From positions 1 through 39,807 of the forward strand of contig DATGUA010000065.1 in the NCBI GenBank assembly GCA_035301545.1: a DNA stretch of 39,807 nt, read 5' to 3'. Shown in pieces: positions 24,400-33,101 of the stretch; position 1 is the stretch's first letter, and each line of letters begins with the position of its first letter. Below the pieces are notes generated by a model. The model was not told the origin of the DNA, did no database searches, and saw only the letters and a program-made list of their open reading frames with translations. Source of the stretch: DATGUA01 sp035301545. Its GTDB lineage: Bacteria; Bacillota; Clostridia; Tissierellales; Tissierellaceae. Made by a program: the position numbers and the translations under genes.

Positions 24400-25086
24400 T
24401 TGAAAGTGCTAGGATTAGATACATCTACTATGACATCTACCTGTGCAGTTATAGAAGATGGTAAACTATTAGGAGAATATTCCTTAAGTCAAGATATGAG
24501 CCATTCAGAAAAGTTAGTTCCTATGATAAAAGAAGTATTAGATAGTTTAAATTTAAAAACAAAAGATATAGATCTTTATGGAGTAGCTATAGGTCCAGGA
24601 TCTTTTACAGGATTAAGAATAGGTATAGCAACTATGAAATCATTAGCTCATCTATTTGACAAACCTATAGTAGGAGTATCTACTTTAAAAGGATTAGCTT
24701 ATAATTTAGCTTATAATGATATTGTTCTACCTATGATAGACGCTAGAAGAGATAGAGTATATACAGGAATATACTCTTGGGAGAAGGAAAATATTAATGA
24801 AATAATGAAACCGAGTGTTGTACCTATAGAAGATCTAGTAAATAAACTAAAAGAATATGATAATATAAGTGTTAATGGAAATGGAGTAGAAGTTTACAAG
24901 AAATATCTAAAAGAGAATTTAAAAGATAAGGTTAGATTTTCTACAGTAGGCCAAAATATATGTAAAGCTTCTAGTATAGCAGAATTGGCTGAAATAGAGT
25001 ATAAGCAGGGAAAAGTTGATAACTATTATACTTTAGCTCCAGATTATTTAAGAGAGACCCAAGCTGAAAGAGAATCAAATTTATAA
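24400..25086 (+). CDS. tsaB: tRNA t6A synthesis scaffold TsaB
   Basis: TsaB is the inactive ASKHA-fold partner of TsaD that holds the t6A synthesis complex together. The 228-aa protein has VLGLDTSTMTSTCAV at the N terminus, SHSEKLVPMI, and the typical IGPGSFTGLRIGIATMK. The start is a TTG preceded by AAGGAG placed within the end of tsaE, which means coupled translation. The metal ligands of TsaD are absent, as expected for TsaB. rimI follows after 26 bases. Confidence 0.95.
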   Translation: MKVLGLDTSTMTSTCAVIEDGKLLGEYSLSQDMSHSEKLVPMIKEVLDSLNLKTKDIDLYGVAIGPGSFTGLRIGIATMKSLAHLFDKPIVGVSTLKGLAYNLAYNDIVLPMIDARRDRVYTGIYSWEKENINEIMKPSVVPIEDLVNKLKEYDNISVNGNGVEVYKKYLKENLKDKVRFSTVGQNICKASSIAELAEIEYKQGKVDNYYTLAPDYLRETQAERESNL

Positions 25087-25112
25087 TATTTTAAAACAAA
25101 GGAGGCCAGTAG

Positions 25113-25562
25113 ATGGAGGTTAATATTAGAACTATAATAGAAGAAGACATAGACAGTATAGTAAAGATTGAAAAAGAAGCTTTTTCCAATCCATGGCCTA
25201 GAGAATCTTTTATAGTAGAACTTCAAGATAATCTTTTAGCTCGATATATAGTAGCTGAGTTAGATAAAAAGGTGGTAGGATATGCAGGAGTGTGGTTTAT
25301 TTTAGATGAAGGTCACATCACTAATATAGCAGTTAGAAGATCTTACAAAGGACAAGGTATAGGAAATCAGCTTTTAGAAGGATTAATTACTTATTGTGAG
25401 CTTAAAGGTATAAGACATATGACTTTAGAAGTGAGAAGGTCTAATTATATAGCTCAAAATTTATATAAAAAGTATGGGTTTGTAGAATATGGAATAAGAC
25501 CAAAATATTATCAAGATAATGAAGATGCAATTATAATGTGGAGAAGTAATAAGAAGAGGTGA
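25113..25562 (+). CDS. rimI: Ribosomal protein S18-alanine N-acetyltransferase
   Basis: A 149-aa GNAT-fold acetyltransferase of the RimI type, which acetylates the N-terminal alanine of ribosomal protein S18 in E. coli and may have wider targets in Gram-positives. The acetyl-CoA loop is RRSYKGQGIG (75-84), with EVRRSNYIAQNLYKKYGF near the C terminus and the N-terminal EKEAFSNPWPRESF typical of RimI. The RBS is AAAGGAGG. It lies between tsaB and tsaD, four bases before the latter, which is its standard place in Firmicutes. Confidence 0.94.
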   Translation: MEVNIRTIIEEDIDSIVKIEKEAFSNPWPRESFIVELQDNLLARYIVAELDKKVVGYAGVWFILDEGHITNIAVRRSYKGQGIGNQLLEGLITYCELKGIRHMTLEVRRSNYIAQNLYKKYGFVEYGIRPKYYQDNEDAIIMWRSNKKR

Positions 25563-25566
25563 TTTT

Positions 25567-26571
25567 ATGTTAGTATTAGCTATAGAAACTTCCTGTGATG
25601 AAACATCTGCTGCAGTAGTTAAAGATGGAAGGGAAGTTTTATCAAATATAATATCCTCCCAAATAGATATTCACAAAAGGTTTGGGGGAGTAGTACCAGA
25701 AATAGCATCTAGAAAACATATAGAAAGTATAAATAATATAATACAAGAAGCACTAGATAAGTCTAAATCTACTTTTGAAGATATAGATTTAATAGCTGTT
25801 ACTCAGGGTCCAGGATTAGTAGGAGCATTATTAGTAGGAATATCTTCAGCTAAGGCTTTAGCTTATGGGCTAAATAAGCCTATAATAGCAGTCAACCATA
25901 TAGAAGGTCATGTAGCTTCTAATTATATAGAATATAAGGATTTAAAGCCACCGTTTACTTCATTAATAGTATCAGGAGGGCACACATATCTGATACAAGT
26001 AAATGATTATACAGATTATGAATTAATAGGACGAACTAGAGATGATGCAGCAGGAGAAGCTTTTGATAAGGTAGCAAGATCCCTAGGATTACCATATCCA
26101 GGAGGACCATATATTGATAAATTAGCTAAGGAAGGAAATAATAAAAGTGTAGATTTTCCTAGAGTATTTTTAGAAAAAGATTCTTATGATTTTAGTTTTA
26201 GTGGATTGAAAACTGCTGTATTAAATTATTTAAATCAAGCTAAACAAAAGAATCAGGAAATAGTAATAAAAGATGTGGCAGCAAGTTTTCAACAATCAGT
26301 ATTAGATGTACTTGTGGATAAAACATTTAAATTAGCAAAAGAAAAAGATTCTAAAAAAATAGCTCTAGCAGGAGGAGTAGCTGCTAATGAAGGTTTAAGA
26401 AATATGCTAAAAGCTAGAGGGGAAGAGGAAGGAATAGAAATCTATTATCCTTCAAAAATATTATGTACAGATAATGCAGCTATGATTGGAGCAGCAGGAT
26501 ATTTCAATTATAAGGATGGAGTAGAATCTGATCTAGACTTTAAAGTAGAGCCTAACTTAGGTATAGATTAA
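25567..26571 (+). CDS. tsaD: tRNA N6-adenosine threonylcarbamoyltransferase TsaD
   Basis: TsaD transfers the threonylcarbamoyl group to adenosine 37 of tRNA. The 334-aa protein is of normal length. Metal ligands H111 and H115 are in HIEGH, with the third in CTDNAAMIG. Other signatures are ETSCDETSAAVV at the N terminus, PEIASRKH, SGGHTYL and AGGVAAN. The RBS AAGAGGTG overlaps the end of rimI. It closes the t6A operon. A DnaA-box cluster fills the 167 bases between it and the converging ABC-F gene. Confidence 0.97.
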   Translation: MLVLAIETSCDETSAAVVKDGREVLSNIISSQIDIHKRFGGVVPEIASRKHIESINNIIQEALDKSKSTFEDIDLIAVTQGPGLVGALLVGISSAKALAYGLNKPIIAVNHIEGHVASNYIEYKDLKPPFTSLIVSGGHTYLIQVNDYTDYELIGRTRDDAAGEAFDKVARSLGLPYPGGPYIDKLAKEGNNKSVDFPRVFLEKDSYDFSFSGLKTAVLNYLNQAKQKNQEIVIKDVAASFQQSVLDVLVDKTFKLAKEKDSKKIALAGGVAANEGLRNMLKARGEEEGIEIYYPSKILCTDNAAMIGAAGYFNYKDGVESDLDFKVEPNLGID

Positions 26572-26597
26572 CAAAGTTCAACAAAATAAACCACAAT

Positions 26598-26706
26598 TTA
26601 TACACAAGTTTCTTATAATTCTTAATAGGAAAGCTGTGGATAATGTGGAATTAGTTCACAAACTTGTAGAAAATCCATAGGAATATGTGGATAAGTATGT
26701 GGATAC
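26598..26706. promoter_or_regulatory. DnaA-box cluster between tsaD and the ABC-F gene
   Basis: Two perfect boxes on the minus strand, TGTGGATAA at 26635-26643 and 26686-26694, plus one-mismatch boxes TTATACACA (26598-26606, plus strand) and TGTGGATAC (26698-26706, minus strand). Weaker matches follow at 26707-26715 and 26728-26736. The two flanking genes converge, so this is not a promoter region, which favours a DnaA-binding or titration role. Confidence 0.75.
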
Positions 26707-26728
26707 TGTTTATAAGCATAGGTTTTAA

Positions 26729-26760
26729 GTGGATATTGTTATTCTGTTAGCAATATCCAC
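26729..26760. other. Inverted repeat at the end of the ABC-F gene
   Basis: GTGGATATTG (26729-26738) pairs perfectly with CAATATCCAC (26751-26760) around a 12-base loop that contains the ABC-F stop codon. It could be a two-way terminator for the converging genes, but no T-run follows on either strand. One arm also resembles a DnaA box. Confidence 0.4.
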
Positions 26761-28646
26761 CTTTCATATAGTTTATCTAAATCGACTTGAATAGACTCTC
26801 TCTTTTGAGTTAATTCGATAACTTTTTTATGATCATCATATGTTTCAGACTTACTTAGAGTATTATCTATTTCCTTTATTTTATTCTCATATAGACGAAT
26901 TTCTTCTTCTAAATTAGAAATATCTTCTTTAATTTTTCTTTTCTCTCTTAGTAATTCCCTTTCTTTTTCTTGTTCTAATTTAATTTGAGTCCTAGTTTTT
27001 TCTTCTATCTCTTCTTCTTCATATAGGATTTCGTTTTTCTTTGCTAGATAATAATCATAATTACCTAGATATTCACTAATTCCATCTTCAGTTAATTCTA
27101 ATATTTTAGTAGTAGTTCTATTTAAGAAATATCTATCATGAGAGATAACAAAGATAGTACCTGTATAATCTAATAAAGCATCTTCTAGTATTTCTTTAGA
27201 ATCTATATCTAAATGATTAGTAGGTTCATCCATTAGTAAAAAGTTAGCTTTAGATAACATTAACTTAAGTAGGCTTAATCTTCCCTTCTCCCCACCACTG
27301 AGAGTAGATATTTCTTTTAGTATATCATCTCCTATAAAAAGAAATTGGCTTAAAAGAGTTCTAATATCATAATATGTTAATTTAGGATTTTCATCCCAAA
27401 TTTCATCCATAACAGTCTTATTTAAATTTAAGTTTTTCATTTCTTGATCAAAGTAACCAATATGAACTTTATGACCAGGTTTAATTTCTCCTCCATCATA
27501 ATCTAAATTTCCTAAGATCATTTTAAATAATGTAGTCTTACCTATACCATTCGGACCTATAAGTCCAACTCGTTCTCCTCTATATATATTAAATTCTATA
27601 TTTTCTAGTAGAGTAAAGTCACTAAAACTTTTTTTAAGATTTTCTACATGTAAAACATCTCGTCCAGATTTGAATTTAGGTTCAAAGCTTAATTTAGTTT
27701 TAGTAGAATTAAGAGGTTTATTTAATTTTTTCATATTGTCTAATAATTTTTGTCTACTTCTCGCCTGATTTTTATATCTTGCATCCCCATAGTTTTGAAA
27801 CCGTTCGATGATTTCTTCTTGTCTTTTAATTTCTTTCTGTTGATCTTCATACTGTTTTTTCATAAGATCTAGATCTTTCTTCCTCTGAATCATAAATTTA
27901 GTATAATTAGTATTATAAATATGGATACCCTGATTTTCTAAGTAAAATATTCTATTTACTACGTTATCTAAAAAGTACCGATCATGGGATATTATTAATA
28001 CAGTTCCTTGAAACTCATTTAAAAACTTTTCCAGCCAATTTATAGCCTCAATATCCAAATGATTAGTAGGCTCGTCTAATAATAAAAGATCTGGATCTTT
28101 TAATAATAGTTTAGCTAAAGCTACTCTAGCTTTTTGTCCACCACTTAATAAATTAACCTCCTTAGCAAACTCTTCTTCAGTAAATCCTAAGCCTGTAAGT
28201 ACTCCTCTAATATCAGATTTATAACCATAACCATTAATCTCAACAAAATTTTCAGAGAGTCGACCATAACTTTCCATTAATCTATTTAACTTTTCAGATT
28301 CTCCTTTTGATCCTTCTTCAGAAATTAAATTTTCTAATTTTCTTAATTGATTTTCCATTTTTATTAAATCTTTAAATACTTCTAAACACTCTTCATAGAT
28401 AGTCTTTGTACTATTTATATTAATATTTTGTTTTAAATATCCTAATTTAAGATCTCTAGATACAAATAAATCTCCACTATCTGGACTAATGGTTCCAGAT
28501 ATTATATTTAATAATGTAGTCTTACCTGATCCGTTTAATCCTATTAATCCGATTTTATCTCTATCTTCTACTGTAAAACTAATATTTTCTAATATAGTAT
28601 CTATAATATATGTTTTTGTAATATTTCTACATGATAGTATTGACAT
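26739..28646 (-). CDS. ABC-F family ATPase (YdiF-like)
   Basis: A 635-aa soluble protein with two ABC ATPase domains and no membrane segment, so it is an ABC-F translation factor that acts on the ribosome rather than a transporter. The first domain has Walker A GLNGSGKTT (36-44) and LSGGQKARVALAK; the second has GPNGIGKTT (near residue 360) and LSGGEKGRLSL. Both have the Walker B LLLDEPTNHLD or LLMDEPTNHLD. The linker (about 245-300) is long and charged, and the last 90 residues form a coiled coil. The length and the place after tsaD point to B. subtilis YdiF. A resistance role is not suggested by sequence or context. Confidence 0.92.
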   Translation of the reverse strand: MSILSCRNITKTYIIDTILENISFTVEDRDKIGLIGLNGSGKTTLLNIISGTISPDSGDLFVSRDLKLGYLKQNININSTKTIYEECLEVFKDLIKMENQLRKLENLISEEGSKGESEKLNRLMESYGRLSENFVEINGYGYKSDIRGVLTGLGFTEEEFAKEVNLLSGGQKARVALAKLLLKDPDLLLLDEPTNHLDIEAINWLEKFLNEFQGTVLIISHDRYFLDNVVNRIFYLENQGIHIYNTNYTKFMIQRKKDLDLMKKQYEDQQKEIKRQEEIIERFQNYGDARYKNQARSRQKLLDNMKKLNKPLNSTKTKLSFEPKFKSGRDVLHVENLKKSFSDFTLLENIEFNIYRGERVGLIGPNGIGKTTLFKMILGNLDYDGGEIKPGHKVHIGYFDQEMKNLNLNKTVMDEIWDENPKLTYYDIRTLLSQFLFIGDDILKEISTLSGGEKGRLSLLKLMLSKANFLLMDEPTNHLDIDSKEILEDALLDYTGTIFVISHDRYFLNRTTTKILELTEDGISEYLGNYDYYLAKKNEILYEEEEIEEKTRTQIKLEQEKERELLREKRKIKEDISNLEEEIRLYENKIKEIDNTLSKSETYDDHKKVIELTQKRESIQVDLDKLYERWILLTE

Positions 28647-28720
28647 TTACAAATCCTCCTAATAATTCTAATACTATTGTATCAAAAAATATTAATTCAG
28701 TAAATTTTATATTATTTGTT

Positions 28721-28748
28721 TGGAGAAAGATAAAAATAATGTATAATA
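28721..28748 (+). promoter_or_regulatory. Likely brnQ promoter
   Basis: TTGGAG (28721-28726), a 16-base spacer and TATAAT (28743-28748). The leader to the start codon is about 55 bases and shows no T-box or other riboswitch. Confidence 0.6.
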
Positions 28749-28809
28749 GAGTGAACTGTATTAATTTAAAGTAATCTAGTCAAAGAAAGATAGCTAAAGG
28801 AGGATATAT

Positions 28810-30111
28810 TTGAATAAAGAAAAGATAAAAATAAAAGATATTATAGTATCAGGATTTGCCTTATTTGCAATATTTTTTGGAGCTGGTAATTTAATCTTAC
28901 CTCCATATATAGGGATAAATGCAGGACAAAACTGGATACCTGCTTGGATAGGATTTGCTTTATCTGGACCTGGTTTAACTTGTATTGGTATGATAGCTAT
29001 GGCAAAAAATCAAGGAGATCCAGAAAAATTTGCTGGAAAGGTAGGGTCTAAATTTAGTATTATATTAGGTAGTTTATTAATACTATTTATAGGACCTTTA
29101 ATGTCCGTACCTAGAACTGGAGCCACTACTTTTGAAATATCTATATTACCATTTTTTCCAAACTTTAGTCCTATATTATTTTCTATTATATTTTTTGGAA
29201 TAACTTTATATTTTGCTATAAATAAATCTAGGATTATAGATATAATAGGGAATTATATGACACCATTTTTACTTTTTATACTTTTAATAATTATATTTAA
29301 AGGAATATTAACTCCAATTAAACCTACACCAATAATAGGAGAAAATCAGTTTAGTTTAGGATTTTTAGAAGGATATCATACAATGGATTCATTATCTCCT
29401 ATGGTTCTAGCAGGAATGATAATTTCTAATTTTAGACAAAAGGGAATAAGATCTAAAGAAACCTTAACTACATATACTATATATACTGAATTAATAGCTG
29501 CTACAAGTCTTACATTAATTTATGGTGGATTAACTTATTTAGGGGCAAAAGCTTTTGATATAGTTCCTGAAGGATTAGGAAGGACGGAATTATTAAATGC
29601 TATAGTCTATTACCTATTAGGAGAATATGGAAAAATATCATTAGGCTTAATAGTGGCATTAGCCTGTATTACTACATCTATAGGATTAATTTCAGCAACT
29701 GGAGAATTCTTTAGTAAAGTTACTAAAGATAAATTAAAGTATGAATATATAGTAGTAATATCTGTAATAATAAGTGGGATATTATCTATTGTAGGGGTAG
29801 AAGGAATTATAAGGTTTTCAGAACCTATATTAATAAGTATATATCCAGTAGTAATAGTATTATCTTTTTTGAATTTATTTAATAATTATATAAAAGATGA
29901 CCTAATTTATAAAACTACTGTATATTTTACATTAGGAATAAGCTTAATATTAGGAATAGAAGCTTTAGGATATGAAAATATATTATTAGTAAAATTAGCT
30001 TCTAAATTACCTTTATGGGAATTAGGATTTCCTTGGATATTAATATCATTTTTAGGATTAATCTTAGGTTGGTTATTTTCTAAATATAGATCAGATGAAA
30101 TAGAATTATAA
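28810..30111 (+). CDS. brnQ: Branched-chain amino acid transporter BrnQ
   Basis: A 433-aa cation-coupled carrier for leucine, isoleucine and valine of the LIVCS family in the cytoplasmic membrane. About twelve hydrophobic segments are visible. The N terminus has the family signature FAIFFGAGNLILPPYIG, followed by GPLMSVPRTGATTFE and later ALACITTSIGLISATGEFF. The start is a TTG with RBS AAAGGAGG. It stands alone between the divergent ABC-F gene and rex, which has its own promoter. Confidence 0.95.
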   Translation: MNKEKIKIKDIIVSGFALFAIFFGAGNLILPPYIGINAGQNWIPAWIGFALSGPGLTCIGMIAMAKNQGDPEKFAGKVGSKFSIILGSLLILFIGPLMSVPRTGATTFEISILPFFPNFSPILFSIIFFGITLYFAINKSRIIDIIGNYMTPFLLFILLIIIFKGILTPIKPTPIIGENQFSLGFLEGYHTMDSLSPMVLAGMIISNFRQKGIRSKETLTTYTIYTELIAATSLTLIYGGLTYLGAKAFDIVPEGLGRTELLNAIVYYLLGEYGKISLGLIVALACITTSIGLISATGEFFSKVTKDKLKYEYIVVISVIISGILSIVGVEGIIRFSEPILISIYPVVIVLSFLNLFNNYIKDDLIYKTTVYFTLGISLILGIEALGYENILLVKLASKLPLWELGFPWILISFLGLILGWLFSKYRSDEIEL

Positions 30112-30147
30112 ATCTGATATACTCCTAATAATCTAATAGTTAAAAAA

Positions 30148-30176
30148 TTGACCTAAACATCTTAGAGTGATATAAT
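30148..30176 (+). promoter_or_regulatory. rex promoter
   Basis: TTGACC (30148-30153), a 17-base spacer and TATAAT (30171-30176), 38 bases before the rex start. Confidence 0.75.
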
Positions 30177-30214
30177 CGTAATAATTGAATTAATAGTATA
30201 GGTGGTGAAAATGA

Positions 30215-30859
30215 TTGAGTAAGAATAAACAAGTTTCCATTACTGTAATAAGAAGGCTACCTAAATATCGACGTTATCTAGGTGAATTACTTAATAAGGG
30301 GATAAATAGAATCTCATCTCAAGAATTAAGTAAATTAACAGGTTTTACTGCATCTCAAATTAGACAAGATTTAAATAATTTTGGTGGATTTGGGCAACAA
30401 GGGTATGGATATAATGTTGAAGAATTACGTAATGAAATAGAAAAAATACTAGGTCTCGATAATAAGTATAAAGTAGTTATAACAGGAGCGGGAAATTTAG
30501 GAAATGCAATTGCTAACTATAGAGGTTTTAAGAAAGATGGATTTGATATAGTTGGAGTTTTTGATAGAAATCCAGATAATCCACGATATAAAAATCATGA
30601 TCTAGAGATACGACATATAGATGGGTTAGAAGATTTTATTAAAGAAAATAAAGTAGATATTGGAGTAATAACTACTTCTAAAAATGTGGCACAAGACGTA
30701 GCAGATACCTATATTAAAGCAGGAATAAAAGGTATATGGAACTTTGCTCCGATAGATTTAATAGTACCAGAAGATATTGATTTAGAAACAGTAAGATTAA
30801 GCGAAAGTTTATTTACATTATCCTATCTTATTAAAAGTCAAGATGAAAATATAGAATAA
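30215..30859 (+). CDS. rex: Redox-sensing transcriptional repressor Rex
   Basis: Rex is a dimeric repressor that senses the NADH/NAD+ ratio and controls fermentation and respiration genes. The 214-aa protein has an N-terminal winged helix (LTGFTASQIRQDLNNFG, about 41-57), the dinucleotide-binding GAGNLG (91-96), VGVFDRNP and the C-terminal domain-swapped helix. The start is taken as TTG at 30215, behind AGGTGGTG; an ATG four bases earlier is out of frame. No convincing Rex operator lies in its own upstream region. A terminator follows directly. Position relative to the t6A operon and groESL is the same general order as in B. subtilis. Confidence 0.96.
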   Translation: MSKNKQVSITVIRRLPKYRRYLGELLNKGINRISSQELSKLTGFTASQIRQDLNNFGGFGQQGYGYNVEELRNEIEKILGLDNKYKVVITGAGNLGNAIANYRGFKKDGFDIVGVFDRNPDNPRYKNHDLEIRHIDGLEDFIKENKVDIGVITTSKNVAQDVADTYIKAGIKGIWNFAPIDLIVPEDIDLETVRLSESLFTLSYLIKSQDENIE

Positions 30860-30866
30860 AAGACTA

Positions 30867-30889
30867 AAGAGCTTGTAAAAGCTCTTTTT
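30867..30889 (+). terminator. rex terminator
   Basis: AAGAGCTT (30867-30874) pairs perfectly with AAGCTCTT (30879-30886) around GTAA, with a T-run to 30889. Confidence 0.9.
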
Positions 30890-30945
30890 GTATTGTTATA
30901 TATATTTATGGGTATAATTATGGTAAATTTATATAGGAGGATGCT

Positions 30946-31827
30946 ATGAAATATAATATAATAGAGGAAAGAGATAGGATAATTTTAAAGGATATGGAGG
31001 ACTTTGATCCAGAACATATTTTTGAATGTGGCCAAGCTTTTAGGTGGAAAGTAGAAGAAGATGGAAGCTATACAGCTGTAGCATATAATAAAGTAATTAA
31101 TGTAAAAAAGGAAAATAAAGATATCATATTTTCTAATACTAATATAGATGACTTTAATAATATCTGGTATAACTACTTTGATTTAGAAAAAGATTATGGA
31201 GAAATAAAAAGAATCCTATCTAAAGATCCTGTGCTAGAAGAAGCTATCAAATATGGAGAAGGGATAAGAGTGTTAAATCAAGACCCATTTGAAACTACAA
31301 TTTCTTTTATTATTTCTGCAAACAATAGAATTCCTATGATTAAAAGAGCTATAGAAAAAATATCTGAAGATATAGGAGAGTATGCAGGTTCATGGATGGG
31401 TAATGATTATTATGGGTTTCCAAATGCTGAAAAATTAGCTAATCTAGATACAGGATATATAAAGGAAAAATATAGAGTAGGTTTTAGAGCTCCAAGAATA
31501 AAAGATACTTGTCAAATAATATATAATAAAGATATAGACTTAAATTCCATATTTAATTTAAGTCGTGAAGAAGGAAAAAAACTACTAATGACTCTACCTG
31601 GAGTAGGTCCAAAAGTAAGTGACTGTATATTATTATTTGCTTTTGATAAAGACGATGCCTTTCCAGTAGATGTGTGGGTGAAAAGAGTAATGGAACACTT
31701 TTATCTTAAAGAAGAAACTAATGTGAAAGATATAGGTGAATATGGTGCAAGATTATTTAAAGATTTAGCAGGTCTTGCTCAACAATATCTATTTTACTAT
31801 GCAAGAGAAGAAGAAATAGGAAAATAA
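30946..31827 (+). CDS. ogg: 8-oxoguanine DNA glycosylase, OGG1 type
   Basis: A base-excision repair enzyme that removes 8-oxoguanine and nicks the DNA. The 293-aa protein has the OGG N-terminal domain (FECGQAFRWK, about 26-35), NQDPFETTISFIISANNRI, and the helix-hairpin-helix-GPD core LPGVGPKVSDCILLFAF with the Schiff-base lysine K223 and catalytic D242 in PVDVWVKR. This OGG1-like family is the usual 8-oxoG glycosylase of clostridia, which often lack MutM. The RBS is AGGAGG. The next gene (DUF554) begins 71 bases later. Confidence 0.94.
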   Translation: MKYNIIEERDRIILKDMEDFDPEHIFECGQAFRWKVEEDGSYTAVAYNKVINVKKENKDIIFSNTNIDDFNNIWYNYFDLEKDYGEIKRILSKDPVLEEAIKYGEGIRVLNQDPFETTISFIISANNRIPMIKRAIEKISEDIGEYAGSWMGNDYYGFPNAEKLANLDTGYIKEKYRVGFRAPRIKDTCQIIYNKDIDLNSIFNLSREEGKKLLMTLPGVGPKVSDCILLFAFDKDDAFPVDVWVKRVMEHFYLKEETNVKDIGEYGARLFKDLAGLAQQYLFYYAREEEIGK

Positions 31828-31851
31828 TCTAATATACTCAAATTTAATAAA

Positions 31852-31885
31852 TTTAGTTCTTAATCTAAGGAAAGGAAGAACTAAA
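31852..31885. other. Inverted repeat in front of the DUF554 gene
   Basis: TTTAGTTCTT (31852-31861) and AAGAACTAAA (31876-31885) form a perfect 10-bp stem with a 14-base loop. The right arm ends next to the RBS AGAGGAG of the following gene, and no T-run follows. It may be an operator or an RNA hairpin that limits access to the RBS. Confidence 0.45.
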
Positions 31886-31898
31886 GAGGAGTGGTTTA

Positions 31899-32594
31899 GT
31901 GTTAGGGACTATAATAAATAGTGTATCGATTATAATAGGGTCACTTTTGGGAATAAATATAAGAGGTGGAATAAAAGAAGATTCTAGAAATACTATAATA
32001 GATGGAATAGGCCTAGTTGTAATGGTAATTGGGATTATGGATGGTATAAAATCAGAAAATATAGTCTTAGTAATAATAAGTATAGTACTAGGAAGCTTAA
32101 TAGGGGAAATAATAGGAATAGAAAAAAGGCTAAACCAATTTGGAAACAAAATGGAAAAGAGGTTTGGAAAAGGTAATTCTAATTTTGCTAAAGGATTTAT
32201 AACAACGTCATTAATATCTTGTATAGGGGCTATGTCTATAGTAGGAGCTTTAGAATCTGGTTTAAGAAATGATTATAGTACATTATATATTAAGTCTATT
32301 TTAGATGGAATATCATCAATAATATTTGCATCTACATTAGGAATAGGTGTAGGATTTGCTGCTATTCCAGTATTTATATATCAAGGTAGTATAACTATTT
32401 TAGCATATTATTTAAAAGATATATTAACTAATACTGTAATACTTGAGATGTCATCTATTGGTGGTATACTTATTATGGCATTAGGAATAAACTTATTAGA
32501 TATAAAAAGGATAAAAGTAGGCAATATGCTACCAGCCGTATTCATACCTGTAATTTATCAATTGTTAATTAATTTAATAGCAATTATAAGGTAA
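31899..32594 (+). CDS. DUF554 family membrane protein
   Basis: A 231-aa integral membrane protein of the DUF554 (YdfK/YqgA) family, of unknown function. Seven or so hydrophobic segments are visible. Family sequence includes the N terminus GTIINSVSIIIGSLLGINI, IDGIGLVVMVIGI, SCIGAMSIVGALESGL and LMALGINLLDIKRIKVGNML-like sequence at the end. The start is a GTG behind AGAGGAG. It stands between ogg and the CIRCE-controlled groESL operon, with no obvious functional link to either. Confidence 0.92.
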   Translation: MLGTIINSVSIIIGSLLGINIRGGIKEDSRNTIIDGIGLVVMVIGIMDGIKSENIVLVIISIVLGSLIGEIIGIEKRLNQFGNKMEKRFGKGNSNFAKGFITTSLISCIGAMSIVGALESGLRNDYSTLYIKSILDGISSIIFASTLGIGVGFAAIPVFIYQGSITILAYYLKDILTNTVILEMSSIGGILIMALGINLLDIKRIKVGNMLPAVFIPVIYQLLINLIAIIR

Positions 32595-32680
32595 ATGAAG
32601 AAAAACGGAGAAATAAAGAGGTAATAGAAGATAAATCAATGTAACTTAATATATAAACTAAAAGTGATTAAATTATACAC

Positions 32681-32707
32681 TTGATAAGTGTAGTTATTTC
32701 ATATAAT
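32681..32707 (+). promoter_or_regulatory. Likely groESL promoter
   Basis: TTGATA (32681-32686), a 15-base spacer and TATAAT (32702-32707). A second overlapping TATAAT is at 32707-32712. The CIRCE operator begins 14 bases after the first -10 box, where bound HrcA would block transcription start. Confidence 0.55.
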
Positions 32708-32721
32708 ATAATAAATAGGTT

Positions 32722-32748
32722 TTAGCACTCAATAGCATCAAGTGCTAA
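32722..32748. promoter_or_regulatory. CIRCE element (HrcA operator)
   Basis: TTAGCACTC (32722-32730), nine bases, then AAGTGCTAA (32740-32748). This is the CIRCE inverted repeat with a single change (A for G) at the first base of the right arm. It marks groESL as part of the HrcA heat-shock regulon. Confidence 0.95.
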
Positions 32749-32783
32749 CAAAATATAATAAAACTTTAGGAGGTATTTACCAT

Positions 32784-33065
32784 ATGAATTTAAAGCCATT
32801 AGGAGACAGAGTGGTTATTAAAAAAGTGGAAGTAGAAGAAAAGACAAAGAGTGGGATTGTATTACCAAGCTCAGCACAAGAGCAACCACAAATGGCAGAA
32901 GTAGTTGCCTTAGGTTCTGATATCCTAGACGATGAAAAGAAAAGAGAACAAGTTAAAGTCGGGGATACTGTAATATTTTCTAAATATGCAGGAACTGAAA
33001 TTAAATTAGACGGAGAAGAAGTAAATATATTAAAATTAAACGAAATTTTAGCAGTTGTAGAATAA
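32784..33065 (+). CDS. groES: Co-chaperonin GroES
   Basis: The heptameric lid of the GroEL folding chamber. The 93-aa protein has MNLKPLGDRVVIKK, the mobile loop region EEKTKSGIVLPSSAQEQP, and VIFSKYAGTEIKLDGEE. A longer in-frame TTG start at 32742 would lie inside the CIRCE operator, and ATG 32784 has the RBS TAGGAGG, so the shorter form is right. groEL follows 36 bases later in the same transcript. Repressed by HrcA through CIRCE. Confidence 0.97.
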   Translation: MNLKPLGDRVVIKKVEVEEKTKSGIVLPSSAQEQPQMAEVVALGSDILDDEKKREQVKVGDTVIFSKYAGTEIKLDGEEVNILKLNEILAVVE

Positions 33066-33101
33066 TCTAATTATCAATTGATAAAAGGAGTGTATATATA
33101 A

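Noticed and set aside
26739..28646. ABC transporter or antibiotic-resistance ABC-F
   Set aside because: No membrane segment is present, so it is not a transporter. The housekeeping context after tsaD points to YdiF rather than a resistance factor.
30140..30154. Rex operator in front of rex
   Set aside because: GTTAAAAAATTGAC is only a partial palindrome and lacks the TTGTTAA / TTAACAA half-sites of clostridial Rex sites; it overlaps the -35 box by chance composition.
32742..32783. TTG start giving groES a 14-residue extension
   Set aside because: That start lies inside the CIRCE operator; ATG 32784 has TAGGAGG and gives the standard GroES start.
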